Positions 11,624 through 22,235 of a DNA stretch of 64,000 bases are shown piece by piece. The stretch covers positions 124,001-188,000 of the forward strand of contig JAQFVV010000458.1 of assembly GCA_028023455.1 (NCBI GenBank). The letters run 5' to 3'. The stretch is from Epiperipatus broadwayi. Its lineage: Eukaryota > Onychophora > Udeonychophora > Euonychophora > Peripatidae. The notes beneath the pieces were generated by a model. It was not told the origin of the DNA. It made no database searches and worked only from the letters and a program-made list of their open reading frames with translations. The position numbers and the translations under genes are program-made. Each line of letters opens with the position of its first letter. Position 1 is the first letter of the stretch.

Positions 11624-13918
11624 AATAATATCATATTCAAAAAGTTGATGAATATTACTAATTATCTTTATGATCCTGCCATTGTATTTTTAAAATTTTA
11701 CAGAGCATCCTTAATTGAAACTTTTCTAATGTCTTTATATTGTGTCAATAGGGTATTCAAGTCTATACAATAAATTAAGTAAAATAACAGTTCTACATAT
11801 AGCTAAGTTACATGCAGTACTTATTCCCCATAACTCATTAAAAAAAGCAGCAGCATATTGAAGCCTGTGTTATACCTAAAGATCTAAATCCACTGGATCT
11901 ATTTATAATACTATCAAGGTATTTGAATTGGTTTAAATTTTGAAGCTGATAACTATTCAAATGAAGTTTCTGAGGAATTTTCTTCCATCACTGGTTCATA
12001 AAAAACTTGAATTTTCTTAATATTAATTAATAAAGTAATCTTTACATGTTGTATTCAGAAACATTAAGCATTTTAAAGCAAATCATCTTCTGAATTGACA
12101 AAAATATGATCACCAACATATCGTAAATCTAAAATCCAAGAAGTTCGTATTTTTACTTTTAATCAATTCAAATTAAAAATTCCACCATCAAATCTGTATC
12201 GTATCTTGTTGCCTGTTGAATTAAGTTGCTTAAAAACAGTTTTGAAGACCACTGAATAAAAATTGGAAACAATGTTGGAATAAATACACATCCTTGTTTA
12301 ATATGTTTTTACTTCAACTGCTTTAGATTTTCCATCTGTAATAATAACACTTATTCTCATTCCATCATATAAAAATGGTATAATATGAATAAATTTTGGA
12401 CAGTCAATTAATTCCAAAAAAAATGCCATAGACCTGTCCTATTAATAGATCCAAATGCCTTGACCAAATCAATAAAAGCAATATATAAATCACTCCTTTT
12501 TTCCTTACACTTTTTTTTGCATTGGCCTGGCAACAAAAATTGTTGCCTGTAATGCTTCTTGATTCTCTAAAACCACATTGAGTCTCTGATAATCATTCAT
12601 CTATGTGATTTGAAGCAAATTATTTAATAAAATTCATGAAAGTACCTTCATTGTAGTAGATAAATGATATTCCATGATAAGTGCTATAATCTTGTCAATT
12701 GTTATTAAAATTGAAACAATAAAAGCATTCAAAAGATCGAGTGGTACAATTTCATGCAACCATATATTCCTAAGAATTTCCAATATTTTTAAAACTAACA
12801 TATTACCACCATCTTTTATAGCTTCTTTCATCAGAATTTGCAGCCTTTCCATTTTCAATTTACAAAGAGTATTGTGACTTAACTAAATTGGAATATCTTT
12901 GTTCAAACCTAAATGAATAGATACAATGACTATATCGTTAAAGTTAATAATCTCTATTCTTGTATAAAAAAGATGATACCTATTCAAAATATCATTGTTA
13001 TCATATAAGAGAATGCCATTATTGAATTTAATAGGATTGCGATATTGTTTTTCAGGTCCATATGTTATTTTTAATGCATCAAATAATATCTAAAATAATC
13101 ATGATTAGTAAATGTTTATATATTTTTTTCTGCGGTTTAAATCTATAATTTTTTTTTAAGCTTCTTGTCTGTCAGTGAACTTCTTCTGCCTTCAGATCTC
13201 TAGATTTATTATGAAGTTCCACATTTAATGTATTATTCTTAATATTTAATATCATTATAATCAAATCACCAATAATAAGATAAATGGCAGAAAATCAGAG
13301 ACGATTCCCTTTTTAGAGAACCTACAAATAGATTTACTAGTATCCATAATATAATCATTAAGACAACTGTATGCTTCAGTAATACAGCAGCCCTGAAGAT
13401 CTAAATTCAATTTTCTTGTGAATATGATTAGAAAAATATCTATTTTTAATGCAAAACTGTTATTTTAATGTTGGAATCTACTAATTTATAATCTGTCCAA
13501 CAATCTGCATTTGTATGTGTTCATATAATGTGAACTTCTCTTGTCTGATTTCTAATCTCTCGTATTCTGACTTCTAACTATAAGGTAATCTATTAAATGC
13601 TACCATTTTGAGTGTGGATACATATATATTCCTTAAAGCAGCTTTTCTGCTTAAATAAAGAATTTGTAATATTGGCATTTAATAAAGTATATTCATTTAA
13701 AGAAGGAACATAATATAAGTGCAATTATCATTTTAATCTTGGAACTTACTAATTTATGATCTATTTAACTATCTGCATTTGTTAGTGTGAACTTCTCTTG
13801 TATTCTGATTATAATGTAATCTATTAAATGCCACTGCTTTGAGTTGAATGCATCCACGTTCATTTACATTGGTTTTTCTGCCTAAATAAAGTGTTTGCGA
13901 TATTGTGAGATTCAATCC
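11624..13918 (-). pseudogene. LINE-B: reverse transcriptase and end of endonuclease (decayed non-LTR retrotransposon)
   Basis: Minus-strand remnant read from 13918 downward. Endonuclease end: NTLFRQKNQC, TWMHSKQWHLIDYI and DHKLVSSKIKM. The same segment recurs at about 13436-13690 (NADCWTDYKLVDSNIKI), a local duplication with a period of about 230 bp. Linker: ALKITYGPEKQYRNPIKF near 13070. Reverse transcriptase: EAIKDGGNMLVLKILEILRN near 12830, then DLYIAFIDLVKAFGSINR near 12460, and thumb-like KTLEKFQLRMLCKILKIQWQ near 11690. These correspond to the L(Y)AVYGPK, KHGG, FVDLTKAFD and FHxRxLRxILxIxWQD blocks of a widespread invertebrate endonuclease/RT family. There are many stops and frameshifts. 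The upstream part continues at 19049. Confidence 0.7.
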
Positions 13919-13922
13919 ATAT
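13919..13922. repeat. Target-site duplication of R1 copy 1 (ATAT, left)
   Basis: ATAT directly precedes the TGTAACC end and recurs as 19045-19048 directly after GGTTACA. Confidence 0.6.
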
Positions 13923-14865
13923 TGTAACCTTTTGATTGGTTAGATGTATTTAAAGTAGGATATAAAATATATATTATAACCAAAATTTTAAATTTAAAGA
14001 ATATACAATCATAGTACTATTAATTTTTATATATAATATGCACAAATAGCTTAATGTATAGGGTTTAAAGATGGAATTCTGTGGCGGTAGTTATAACACA
14101 CCTTTTATTCATAATTATTTATATTATAAACAATCATATAATTCCATTATAAGTTTTTAATAAATATAAATATATTTATATTGTGCCTAGATAAATTTAT
14201 AAGATTTCTTAAAAATTTCAATAATAATAAAATCAAATCTCAATTTATTTAAATGATAGTGATCCTTTAAAAGGTGAGTATGTGTGTAGAATTCTAGTAA
14301 ATAAGAATAACTATTTATTATAAGAGAATAATTTATTTTAAAATTATAATAATAATAATATATTCTAGATATAAATATTATTATTAAATACTTTATTTAA
14401 AACACATTAATATTACAATTTATTAAAATTATATTTTAACTTTAAGTTTATAAGTTATTCAATTTAGTAAGTTTTTAAATAATTATTAATCTTAATTATT
14501 TTTAAAAAAATGTAGACAAAAAGAAAATTATGAAAAAAATTGTTGGTTGATTTTGTGTCATAGACCAATAAAATTGATTTAATTAGTGGTCTGACATCAT
14601 ACTATCTACCATATATAAGGTAATAGCAGATGAACTTGTAAGGGGAAATTCATTAAAAGAGTGAACACCTGTTTCATTAAATTTTTTTAAAAATATAAAT
14701 TTTTTACTATATTTTATTTTCAAAAAATAAGTTAAAGTGATTAAATAACAAGCTGAATAGTGATATAATATATTTTAAGAGTGGTATATCAAAACCATGG
14801 AGTAAATAAACCTAAGTTTCTTCTCAATGACCTAATTACAGTCTTGATGTCAAATTGTAATTATA

Positions 14866-15057
14866 ATGACAATTAGTGAAATTATAAAGAAACAGTTAAG
14901 TTTATTATCATTTGGGAAAACAATGGAAAATCAGAATAAACTCCAATTGCCTAGAAAATGCAGTTATTGTCGCATAAGAGAACATGTAGTTATATCTAAA
15001 ATTAATAATTCTATCCAGAGGAACTTTTATATAATACAAAGCTATAAATGTTATTAA
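14866..15057 (+). pseudogene. R1 copy 1: small cysteine-containing frame (degraded)
   Basis: A 63-codon frame containing RKCSYCRIREHVV. At the nucleotide level it aligns with the frames at 62219-62455 and 56950-57162 (KKCNCDHVRKHSF and KKCNCGHVRKHSF) in the other R1 copies. The CxxC or CxC spacing and the V/I-R-K/E-H pattern recall the zinc-ribbon start of some transposases, but I cannot assign a family. The frame is shorter and more diverged here than in the other two copies. Confidence 0.3.
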
Positions 15058-15996
15058 CTTATAAAATTAATTTATAAAACTTTAAAGAAATAACTTACTG
15101 ATAAGTCTAATTGAAAATAATTCTTTCTTAAATTAAAATAACTTACATATTATAGTTATCTTTGCAAATTAGAAAAAAGAATATTTACTATATAATTCAT
15201 TAGTTATAAAACAATTTACTATCAGAACAGATATTTAGAATGTTCTATATGAGATGAAAGACCTATAAAGATGAAGTATTTTTTTTTAATCTTAGTAAAT
15301 AAAATTAACTTTTAATAGAAAAAATGCTAAAAAGAATAGAGTTATTAAGATAATTTTTTCATCTTTTAAAACAGCTACTTATTATAGAAATGACATAAAT
15401 TATATTATTATAGACTTGAATAAATTTATATATGTGTATTTCAAAAATATGAAACTACTAAGTAAAAATAAAGAGAAATTGAAGTGAAGTATATTTAGAA
15501 ATTGACTTTATATATGCCAAAGTTTAATATTGGAGAATATTAATAAAATAATATTTAATATTCTGTAAACTATGGAAATATTATTATAGTGTTCCAGAAT
15601 TTTAATATGCATTCATTTTAAAACATACAATGTAGAAGAATGAGGGGTATACTTATATATCTAATATGGTATACATGAGTTTCAGAATAAAAGTTCATGT
15701 GGGTAATGTAGTAATTTAAATTTATATTCTTGTAGTATGTATAAAGATTAAAAATTTGATTGTGGTAAAACTGTTTAAATGAATTCAGTAATTCATTAAA
15801 GTAATGTATATTTAATGATCATATTAAATGAGGAAGATGAATCAAGAAATGGGATTCTATTGAAATAAAAATAAATATACCACAAGAGTATAGTGTGATA
15901 TATGAAAATATGAAAAGGAATGAATGTTAAAGTGGAAAAGTGATTTATGATTTTGATCTTTGTAATGTAAAAAAGTATAATATTAATGTTTGTCAT

Positions 15997-16009
15997 AATA
16001 AAGTTATTT
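15997..16009. repeat. Target-site duplication, left (AATAAAGTTATTT)
   Basis: A 13-base exact direct repeat of 16200-16212. R1 copy 3 has a single, slightly diverged version (AATAGATTATTT) at the equivalent position, about 63418, so the second copy arose on insertion. Confidence 0.8.
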
Positions 16010-16199
16010 AAACCACTAAACATCACATGATCACTATCTCACTGATGAAGGCCACAAGCCAGAAACTAGTCTGGGGATATTGGATGAGTAAGCATTAGAT
16101 AGGGATTTTATGCACAAGCCTTCTGGCATCCATTGATTGCTCTTGTTAGCACAAGATGGCACTACTATATGGAGAGTGTTGTTTTGTTTTGAATTGTTT
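16010..16199 (+). mobile_element. Retrozyme-like family B, 190-bp insertion with hammerhead ribozyme
   Basis: A short element bounded by a 13-bp duplication and inserted in R1 copy 1. It carries a hammerhead motif at 16037-16076, followed by about 110 bp (GATATTGGATGAG ... TATGGAGAGTGTTG) that recurs in the inverted pair at 17963-18454 and as a fragment near 60623. It has no coding capacity. Size, type I hammerhead and duplication length fit animal retrozymes, which are thought to be moved by Penelope-like machinery encoded elsewhere. Confidence 0.7.
16037..16076 (+). ncRNA. Hammerhead ribozyme (type I), family B
   Basis: Order seen: stem I strand TCTCA (16037-16041); core CTGATGA; stem II GGC/GCC with loop CACAA, bordered by A and A; core GAAA (16062-16065); stem III within the palindrome ACTAGT; cleavage triplet GTC ending at 16071; and stem I partner TGGGG (16072-16076), which pairs with TCTCA using two G-U wobbles. 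All invariant core positions are present. Stem III is very short, as in dimer-active hammerheads of animal repeats. Confidence 0.75.
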
Positions 16200-16212
16200 A
16201 ATAAAGTTATTT
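16200..16212. repeat. Target-site duplication, right (AATAAAGTTATTT)
   Basis: Exact partner of 15997-16009. R1 sequence resumes here. Confidence 0.8.
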
Positions 16213-17949
16213 GTTTTGTAGCATGGTCTATAATGTTTATCGAACAATACATGATGGGTAGATAAGATTATATTATTAGAAAAGAGAAAGTTAATAGTCA
16301 TAAATGCTGAAGATATATAGTGTGAAAAGGATAAGTTAAAATTCCAGGAGAGGATAAAATATCATCCTGAAGAACTGATTAAAGATTTTAGTGGGTTTAA
16401 TTAATGTGATACTAATAATATTATTATAAGGAGATGAGAGGATTTTCCGAGGAAACATGAATAAGAGCTTGATAAATAAGCCAGGATAAATTGGGGTAGA
16501 ATCATTAAGATAAAGTGACTGTCCAAACTATAACATGTCATAAAGAGCTGATACCTCCATTCCGATATTTTGGTACAATAATTTAATAAGATTAGTTTCT
16601 TATCCACAAAGTTTTATCTATGCTTATTAGAATATATAATAAACTTTATAGATTTGATAGTTATTACTTTTGAATTTATAGTTTTTCTTCCTAAATTTTA
16701 TTAGAATGATATCAGAAATAGTAAGACCATACACAAAACAAATATTCTTGAATTCAAACAAACATAAGAATAATTTATTGTTTAAAAATGGTAAATGAGA
16801 TCAAAATAAGAATGCAAATGGGAGTGAGAGAGATGTTAAGTTCATAAAAGTGAATAATTTTCATGGAGAGAATCCTTGATCCAATTATCTATTTAAATGT
16901 ATTATTTATATTACTTTAAGATTACAACAACATAAACAATTTCATTAATAAATTGTATTAATATGTTTTCATACTATATTTAAATTTGAATGATATAAAA
17001 GTATTATAACTTTGTTCAAACAATTTGTATTATAATGGATTATAAAAATGTTGGAGATGGCGTGAAAATTACCCATCAGTAGGAACTCACGGATGGTAAA
17101 ATTAATTGATAATATTAATGAAAGCATTCAAGTTGATAATAATAAATTATCATTTAATGGGCCAAATGATTAGATATAATTTGAATGCCTAAATGAAAGA
17201 ATTATTTTATTTACTTATTGTAAATGTAAAAAATTTTCTTGTAAATTTGTAATTATTTAAATATTAATTTTATGAATCCTTTATGTTATATCTAATATTT
17301 ATAATTGTTGTTATTGTAAAATAAATTAAGTATTTTAATTTAAAATTTTGACTAGTAGTTTTACTTCTGTCTAGAATAATTTCTGTCACAAAGTGATATT
17401 ATTAAAGCACATAATCAAAATAAAGTTATTACATAAAATATATTTATTGAACATATTATTTATAGAACTATACTAAAGAATTGGAACTTAATAAATTAAT
17501 TATTTTGAATTACAACTTTATTAAAGACACATTTCATTGACCTTTATTTTATTAAATATGAAAACCATAAAAGAATTATTTGAAAATTGAATTTTAACAT
17601 TATCATATGTGTACAGCATTAAAAGAAAATGATATTATTTCCAAGAGTCACATTATTATTTTAAAGTCAAGTAAAAATTTATTATATAGAATAAATTTTA
17701 AAATGTCATATTATCCCAGAATTCAAGTAATTAACAAAGTCTATTATAATGTTTGTTTTAAAAGAGAAAATTAAGATGGGTAATATGCTAATTAATTAGT
17801 GTATTTAAATGAGTTAGATAATATAGGTGTTATTTACATTTATAAAGCTTTTGATTATTACTAAATGATTATTCGTTTTATGATAATTACTTGTATAAAT
17901 AGGAGAGTAAATATTTATAAGCTTAATAAATTATTTAATTTAAAGTAAG

Positions 17950-17962
17950 TGAGTAGATTGTT
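17950..17962. repeat. Target-site duplication, left (TGAGTAGATTGTT)
   Basis: A 13-base exact repeat of 18455-18467. R1 copy 2 (minus strand, near 52690) has a single GAGTAG at the equivalent site. Confidence 0.8.
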
Positions 17963-18106
17963 CACATGATCACTATTTCTTATGCTAGCACATTACTGTT
18001 ATTAAAACAGGCAAAACTCTCCATACAGTAGTGCTAACCAGAGTAATCAATGGATGCCAGATGGCTTGTGCATAAAATCCCTATCTAGTGCCTACTCATC
18101 CAATAT

Positions 18107-18146
18107 CCCCAGACTAGTTTCTGGCTTGTGGCCTTCGTCAGTGAGG
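18107..18146 (-). ncRNA. Hammerhead ribozyme (type I), family B, inverted unit
   Basis: Minus strand: CCTCA, CTGACGA, A + GGC/GCC (loop CACAA) + A, GAAAC, TA, GTC, TGGGG. Stem I is CCTCA with TGGGG (five pairs, one wobble). Position 7 of the core is C, which the CUGANGA consensus allows. All invariant bases are present, so this copy looks competent for cleavage after GTC (complement of 18112). Confidence 0.75.
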
Positions 18147-18299
18147 AGCTTTGACTATATAAGCTATTAAGCTTAGATTGAAAATATTATTGTGTTTTCA
18201 ATTTTATTCTCATAGTTTTGTAGTTAGAGATAAAAGGTGGCTGCTGGAGGATTGCATTAGATCCTAAGATCTAGGTGCAGTGCTCTCAGATCCAAAACT

Positions 18300-18339
18300 C
18301 CTCACTGACGAAAGTCACAAGCCAGAAACTAGCCTGGGG
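18300..18339 (+). ncRNA. Hammerhead ribozyme, family B, mutated cleavage site
   Basis: Same order as its inverted partner: CCTCA, CTGACGA, stem II region, GAAAC, then TAGCC, TGGGG. The cleavage triplet is GCC instead of GTC, which breaks the A15.1-U16.1 pair and the NUH rule. Stem II is also weakened (AAGTC opposite GCC). It is likely inactive. Confidence 0.65.
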
Positions 18340-18454
18340 ATATTGGATGAGTAGGCACTAGATAGGGATTTTATGCACAAGCCTTCTGGCATCCATTGAT
18401 TACTCTGGTTGGCACTAAGTGGCACTATTGTATGGAGAGTTTTGCCTGTATTAA

Positions 18455-18467
18455 TGAGTAGATTGTT
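18455..18467. repeat. Target-site duplication, right (TGAGTAGATTGTT)
   Basis: Exact partner of 17950-17962. Confidence 0.8.
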
Positions 18468-19044
18468 ATTATTAGTATCAATGTATTATTATTATAGTTA
18501 GATTAATTCTCAAATAGGAAGTTTAATTTATGATTATGAGTGTAGGTGTAATTATTCTTTAGATAATTGGATTTCAACAAAATCCAGTTATTCAATTATC
18601 TAACTGCCAATAATTGTTATTACAGTTTAGAAAGGAATAATCATGATCCCTGAGATATCCATAGGATATTTATTTCAATTGATTTAATCTGTGTTTTTAA
18701 TATTATTATTTTATAGTTTCTTAAATTACAAAAGAGTAGTTAAATAATTATTTCAAATGAAATATTACGTTAGTCAATGTTTCTTGTAGGGATTTTTCTA
18801 TTGATTATAATAGGATAGTAGATGGAGAATTTCTACAATAACAATGCCATTGTGGAGTATATTTTATATGCTTCTCAATGTTAAAACCTATATGTTGTGA
18901 CCGTCCCTGAAGTCTATCTTATGTATTTATTATTTTATGTATAATTACATTTCGTTTAGACCAGAGAGAGAGTCTGATATCATTCATCATTTATTGTTGA
19001 GCTAGTATAGTATATCATTCGTTCCGTGTGGGAGACAGGTTACA

Positions 19045-19048
19045 ATAT
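19045..19048. repeat. Target-site duplication of R1 copy 1 (ATAT, right)
   Basis: Follows the terminal GGTTACA and matches 13919-13922. Confidence 0.6.
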
Positions 19049-19455
19049 ATTGTGCAAAAATTCAATAATAACAAACCATAGAAATTTACAGCACTAATAC
19101 AATTATTTTCAATAACATTTGGCTAAAATCTACTATTTTAAAATCTCCAAGAAGAAAAATGAGATTTTTTTAATGATATTGCTGTAATAATGCTATCCAA
19201 TAAAGAAAGATTTTCTTTTCTGAATTTAAGGTTGGACTATACGCATTAGTAAATTGAGCAGTAGTACAATTGTGTAAGGCAAGTTTTAATACCATTAGTT
19301 TTTCATTGATAAAATGAGGAATTCCAATAATAAAAGATACTAAATTAGACTTTACAGCAAATCCTAACACCATGCCTTCTCCTTTCATTGATCTACTTTT
19401 CCAAAAAAAAAACCAAGGTATTCATTCATCTTCCTTCCTCTAAAAGATAATAGTT
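19049..19455 (-). pseudogene. LINE-B: endonuclease, middle part
   Basis: On the minus strand 19388-19170 is open and reads MVLGFAVKSNLVS, NEKLMVLKLALHN and FTNAYSPTLNSEKK. This matches the GVGFAVR...RLMTLRLPL...ISAYAPTL segment of apurinic-type endonucleases in non-LTR elements. It continues through IFLLGDFK to the NSNGLLLLNFCAQ-like border near 19050. The next residues of the domain resume at 13918, on the far side of R1 copy 1. This continuity shows the two pieces were one element. Confidence 0.7.
19442..19455. repeat. Target-site duplication of SINE copy 1, left (AAAAGATAATAGTT)
   Basis: A 14-base exact repeat of 19566-19579. It lies in the LINE-B endonuclease region. Confidence 0.8.
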
Positions 19456-19565
19456 AGTTCGTCAAGTATTGGTTGTCGAGAGGTCAGCGACAGCTGCTTT
19501 ACAAGCAGTTGTCCCGGGTTAGCGGGTTCACTTCCCAGCTGATGCTATGACACATGAGGAAAAAA
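19456..19565 (+). mobile_element. tRNA-derived SINE, copy 1
   Basis: A 110-bp element with poly-A tail and a 14-bp duplication. The body resembles a tRNA: an A-box-like GGTTGTCGAGAGGTCAGCG, an anticodon-arm-like CTGCTTTACAAGCAG, and a B-box-like GCGGGTTCACTTCCC followed by GCTGATGCTATGACAC. Copies lie at about 20113-20212 (minus) and 46053-46161 (minus). It is inserted within LINE-B, so it is younger than LINE-B. Confidence 0.75.
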
Positions 19566-19960
19566 AAAAGATAATAGTTTCAGTAAGAACAACTATATCA
19601 ATCTTAAATCTTGACAGCTTCTTAGACTCCAGTGCATTCCTATGTTCTGGTCTTGAATAATTTGTATCATGTACAGTTCACACATTCTATGTACCTACAT
19701 TTAGCAAAAAAAAAAAAAAATCAGATTCTTTAGTACTATCATTGTCTCCTTCTTTGCCACTAGCAATGATATTAATTATTATTATAGTTTTCCTTTCTAC
19801 CATTGTAATGAGTAATTCACCAGATCTGATAATTTAGCCTGATTGGGTGGAGCAAGCCAGTTTAAAACCATAATTTCTAGACCCTTCTATTTTTATGCTA
19901 GAACCTAAATAAGGCTGTGTTGTCAGATATCTTATAAATAAAATGTGAGCTGTTATCTCA
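19566..19960 (-). pseudogene. LINE-B: start of endonuclease domain
   Basis: The minus strand near 19690-19590 reads NVRTVHDTNYSRPEHRN then LSRFKIDIVVLTET. This is the WNVRTL...LARYNIDIxALSET opening of the endonuclease. The glutamate of LTET corresponds to the catalytic Glu. The 5' border near 19960 is only approximate. Interrupted by the SINE, it continues at 19455. Confidence 0.6.
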
Positions 19961-20112
19961 ATTTTATATGATGTATGTGAGAGCTTGGAATAAAATATAA
20001 AAAATATTAAAGCTCTATTGTATAAAATTTTTACACAGAAGCAATTGAAACAAGAAACCAAAACAATAATTTACTTTTACTGAATGCCCCCTCCTTACTA
20101 TTTTTTTTCTTT

Positions 20113-20212
20113 CTCATGTGTCATAGCATCAGCCGGGAAGTGAACCCGCCAACCTGGGACAACTGCCTGCAAAGCAGCCATCGCTGACATCTCGACCACC
20201 AATGCTTGACTA
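20113..20212 (-). mobile_element. tRNA-derived SINE, copy 2
   Basis: A minus-strand copy of the element at 19456-19565: GGTGGTCGAGATGTCAGCG, CTGCTTTGCAGGCAG, GGCGGGTTCACTTCCC, GCTGATGCTATGACAC, then an A-rich tail (T-rich on the plus strand, 20100-20112). It forms an inverted pair with copy 1 across about 550 bp. Target duplication not clear. Confidence 0.7.
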
Positions 20213-22235
20213 ATATTTTTAGTTGTTTGTTTAAATGCAGACCAGATTTTTTTTATTCCATTTAGTATTCAGTGCAATCTTTTTTTAAAAAAAAAATTTA
20301 TAAAGTTGAAAAACTGTTTTCTATTTTAATGATCTCATTCCCTTTGACAGTTGGAATATAGATCAGAAATAAAAAGTTATTAAATTAAAATAAAAAAAAT
20401 TTCAATATATATTAATTTATAGGTATTTATAAATTTTATTTTTTTCTTGAATTTTAGAGTATTTTTAAATGGGTGATTTTAATTTATTTACTAATAGACA
20501 TGTATAATACTCCATACACATTACACTTAATTTATGTTAGTTAAAAATACTTACTATATATACAAGGCTTGGGAACAAATTTCATGGTTATGTCAAACTA
20601 TTCATTAAAAGGATAAGCAAACTAATAATCTAAATAAAAAGTTAATTGCAAAATAATTTTAAGTTGGTACTTAATTGTATATGATATAGTCAGTGCATGC
20701 ACGTTTGTAATGGAAACATTAAGAATATATAAGTTAAAAAATATATTGAATACATAATTTAATATTCATTTGAAAGGATTGCAATAGTAGAGAAGTTTCT
20801 GATAAGTATTACAGCAATTTGCATTATACGTTAATTGAAAGTTTTATTATAAAAATAAAAGTTGCTGATTGTCTAAATTTAATTTTGAATGCATAATGAA
20901 GCTGCACATTAGAAATGTAATAGCAAAAAAAAAAAAATATTTGTAGATCCAGTTATAACTTGTGCAAAGAAAATCAAAACCTCTCTGAATTTTAATTGTA
21001 ATATAAAAAAACATTAAATGATAATAGTGGATTACATAATTTTACAGTAATACACCATTCTAAAGATCAACTTTAATAAGAGATACAAAAACTTGAATCT
21101 TTTGACATATGAAACCGCAATTCCTCCTGAATATTTGGTCCACCAAGCAATATGAAAAAATCATGAACAATTCAAATAAACCATATCAAGATTTATTTAC
21201 AACTTTCTTTTTTACAACAGTCTCACTAATACTTGCTGTTATGAATATCCCTTGTTCTTTAGGCAATTTCTTGAGGGTTACTATTGTCCTGCGCAATTTG
21301 GAGTAGTTGGTAGGGAATCCAATATGGGACTGGTAGTTCCCAGGATCAATTCTGAGATCTGGCACTCAAACTTCTTATGAATTCCCAAGCAATAAAGCCA
21401 TATGTAACATTTTTTATATGAGATAATATTGAAATAAAATTGGTGAAAATGTATTCAGAATTGTGGTCCATCCTAAATACCTCATATTGAAATTTCATAA
21501 TTCAAAAAGAACATTAAACCACTTGGAAAGTATGTGTTTGCTGTAATGGATCAATATTGGACTAACATTGTTATAGGATTAATTAAAAACACTTACTTAA
21601 GATATTCTAAAAGTAATTTGAAAAAATCAATGGAGACATTTAATTCTGGTAATCACTTTGTTGAATTTGTTAAAGATACATCAATATCAATATTAGTAAC
21701 ATTCTTTGAATTCAAGGTTAAACTCTATAAAGTCATTTATTCATATAATATACAAGCACAAATATGAACAAGAAACTAAACTTTATTTCTAATTTGTGAT
21801 CTTAAGCCGCAAGGCCTTTACTATGCACAAATAAGACATATAGCAGAAAATTGTTCTTACAAACAATGCCAGCACTGACAGATAATAGCAAACCCACACA
21901 TCAATGTTTGGGATCTAATCCTCAAATTGATATCCTTAGTAAATCTCAATTCTCAATAATTCAAGATTTACAATAAGAAACAAAAAAAAAAAAAAATAGA
22001 ACTCATTTTCCCTCAAAGATCTTTTATATCAAATACAAAAGAATTGTAAAAAAAACCTTAGATTCTAGGCATAAATATTTTGAAGAGTTAGCCAAAAATT
22101 GAAATGAACAAAAATGTGATCTTCAATAAACAAAAATAATCCACTTTAAAGAACTGGATAATCCATTCGCTATAAATAAGAGCCACTGACATTGTGGAAA
22201 GTATAACACTAAATATACTCACAATAGTTGCTGCT
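20213..22235. other. No recognised gene; two unassigned short frames
   Basis: A+T-rich sequence. Open frames at 21109-21306 and 21534-21767 (plus) have no motifs that I recognise. They may be decayed mobile-element coding sequence upstream of the jockey-like remnant, but nothing in them supports that directly. Confidence 0.4.

Larger units (their letters stand above)
17963..18454. mobile_element. Retrozyme-like family B, inverted pair (492 bp) with two hammerheads
   Basis: A single insertion flanked by a 13-bp duplication. It begins with a short forward piece (CACATGATCACTAT, also in 16024-16037). Next comes a full unit on the minus strand (about 18001-18149), a spacer of about 150 bp, and a full unit on the plus strand (about 18297-18454). 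The two units are complementary over about 150 bp, so the transcript or DNA could form a long hairpin. One duplication for both units means they arrived together. Head-to-head or tail-to-tail terminal modules are typical of Penelope-like elements. Confidence 0.7.
13923..19044 (+). mobile_element. R1 copy 1: about 4.4-kb TG...CA transposon, interrupted by two ribozyme elements
   Basis: Starts TGTAACCTTTTGATTGG and ends GGTTACA, which are terminal inverted repeats, flanked by ATAT. It aligns along its length, in blocks, with the inverse of 52211-58110 and with 61285-64000. Shared landmarks include the segment around 14800 (ATGGAGTAAA), TTCCAGGA...ATAAAATATCA at about 16340, TAGAATCATTAAGATAA at about 16498, TATTAAAGCACATAAT at about 17400 and AAATGAAATATTACGTTAGT at about 18755. 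Removing insertions at 16010-16212 and 17963-18467 leaves about 4.41 kb, against about 4.40 kb for copy 2. Its ends abut LINE-B on both sides in matching reading order, so it inserted into LINE-B. No long ORF survives. I infer integrase-type mobilisation. Confidence 0.7.

Noticed and set aside
11224-11773. Two short plus-strand frames as genes
   Set aside because: One lies in the family C insertion and its inverted arms. The other crosses the insertion boundary into minus-strand LINE-B sequence.
18896-19044. Possible solo LTR (TGTGACC ... GGTTACA)
   Set aside because: Alignment with R1 copy 2 shows the segment is the interior and end of R1. The inner TGTGACC is not conserved and the flanks do not duplicate.
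19456-19565. Functional tRNA gene
   Set aside because: The arms do not fold into a proper cloverleaf with acceptor stem. The poly-A tail and target duplication show it is a SINE.
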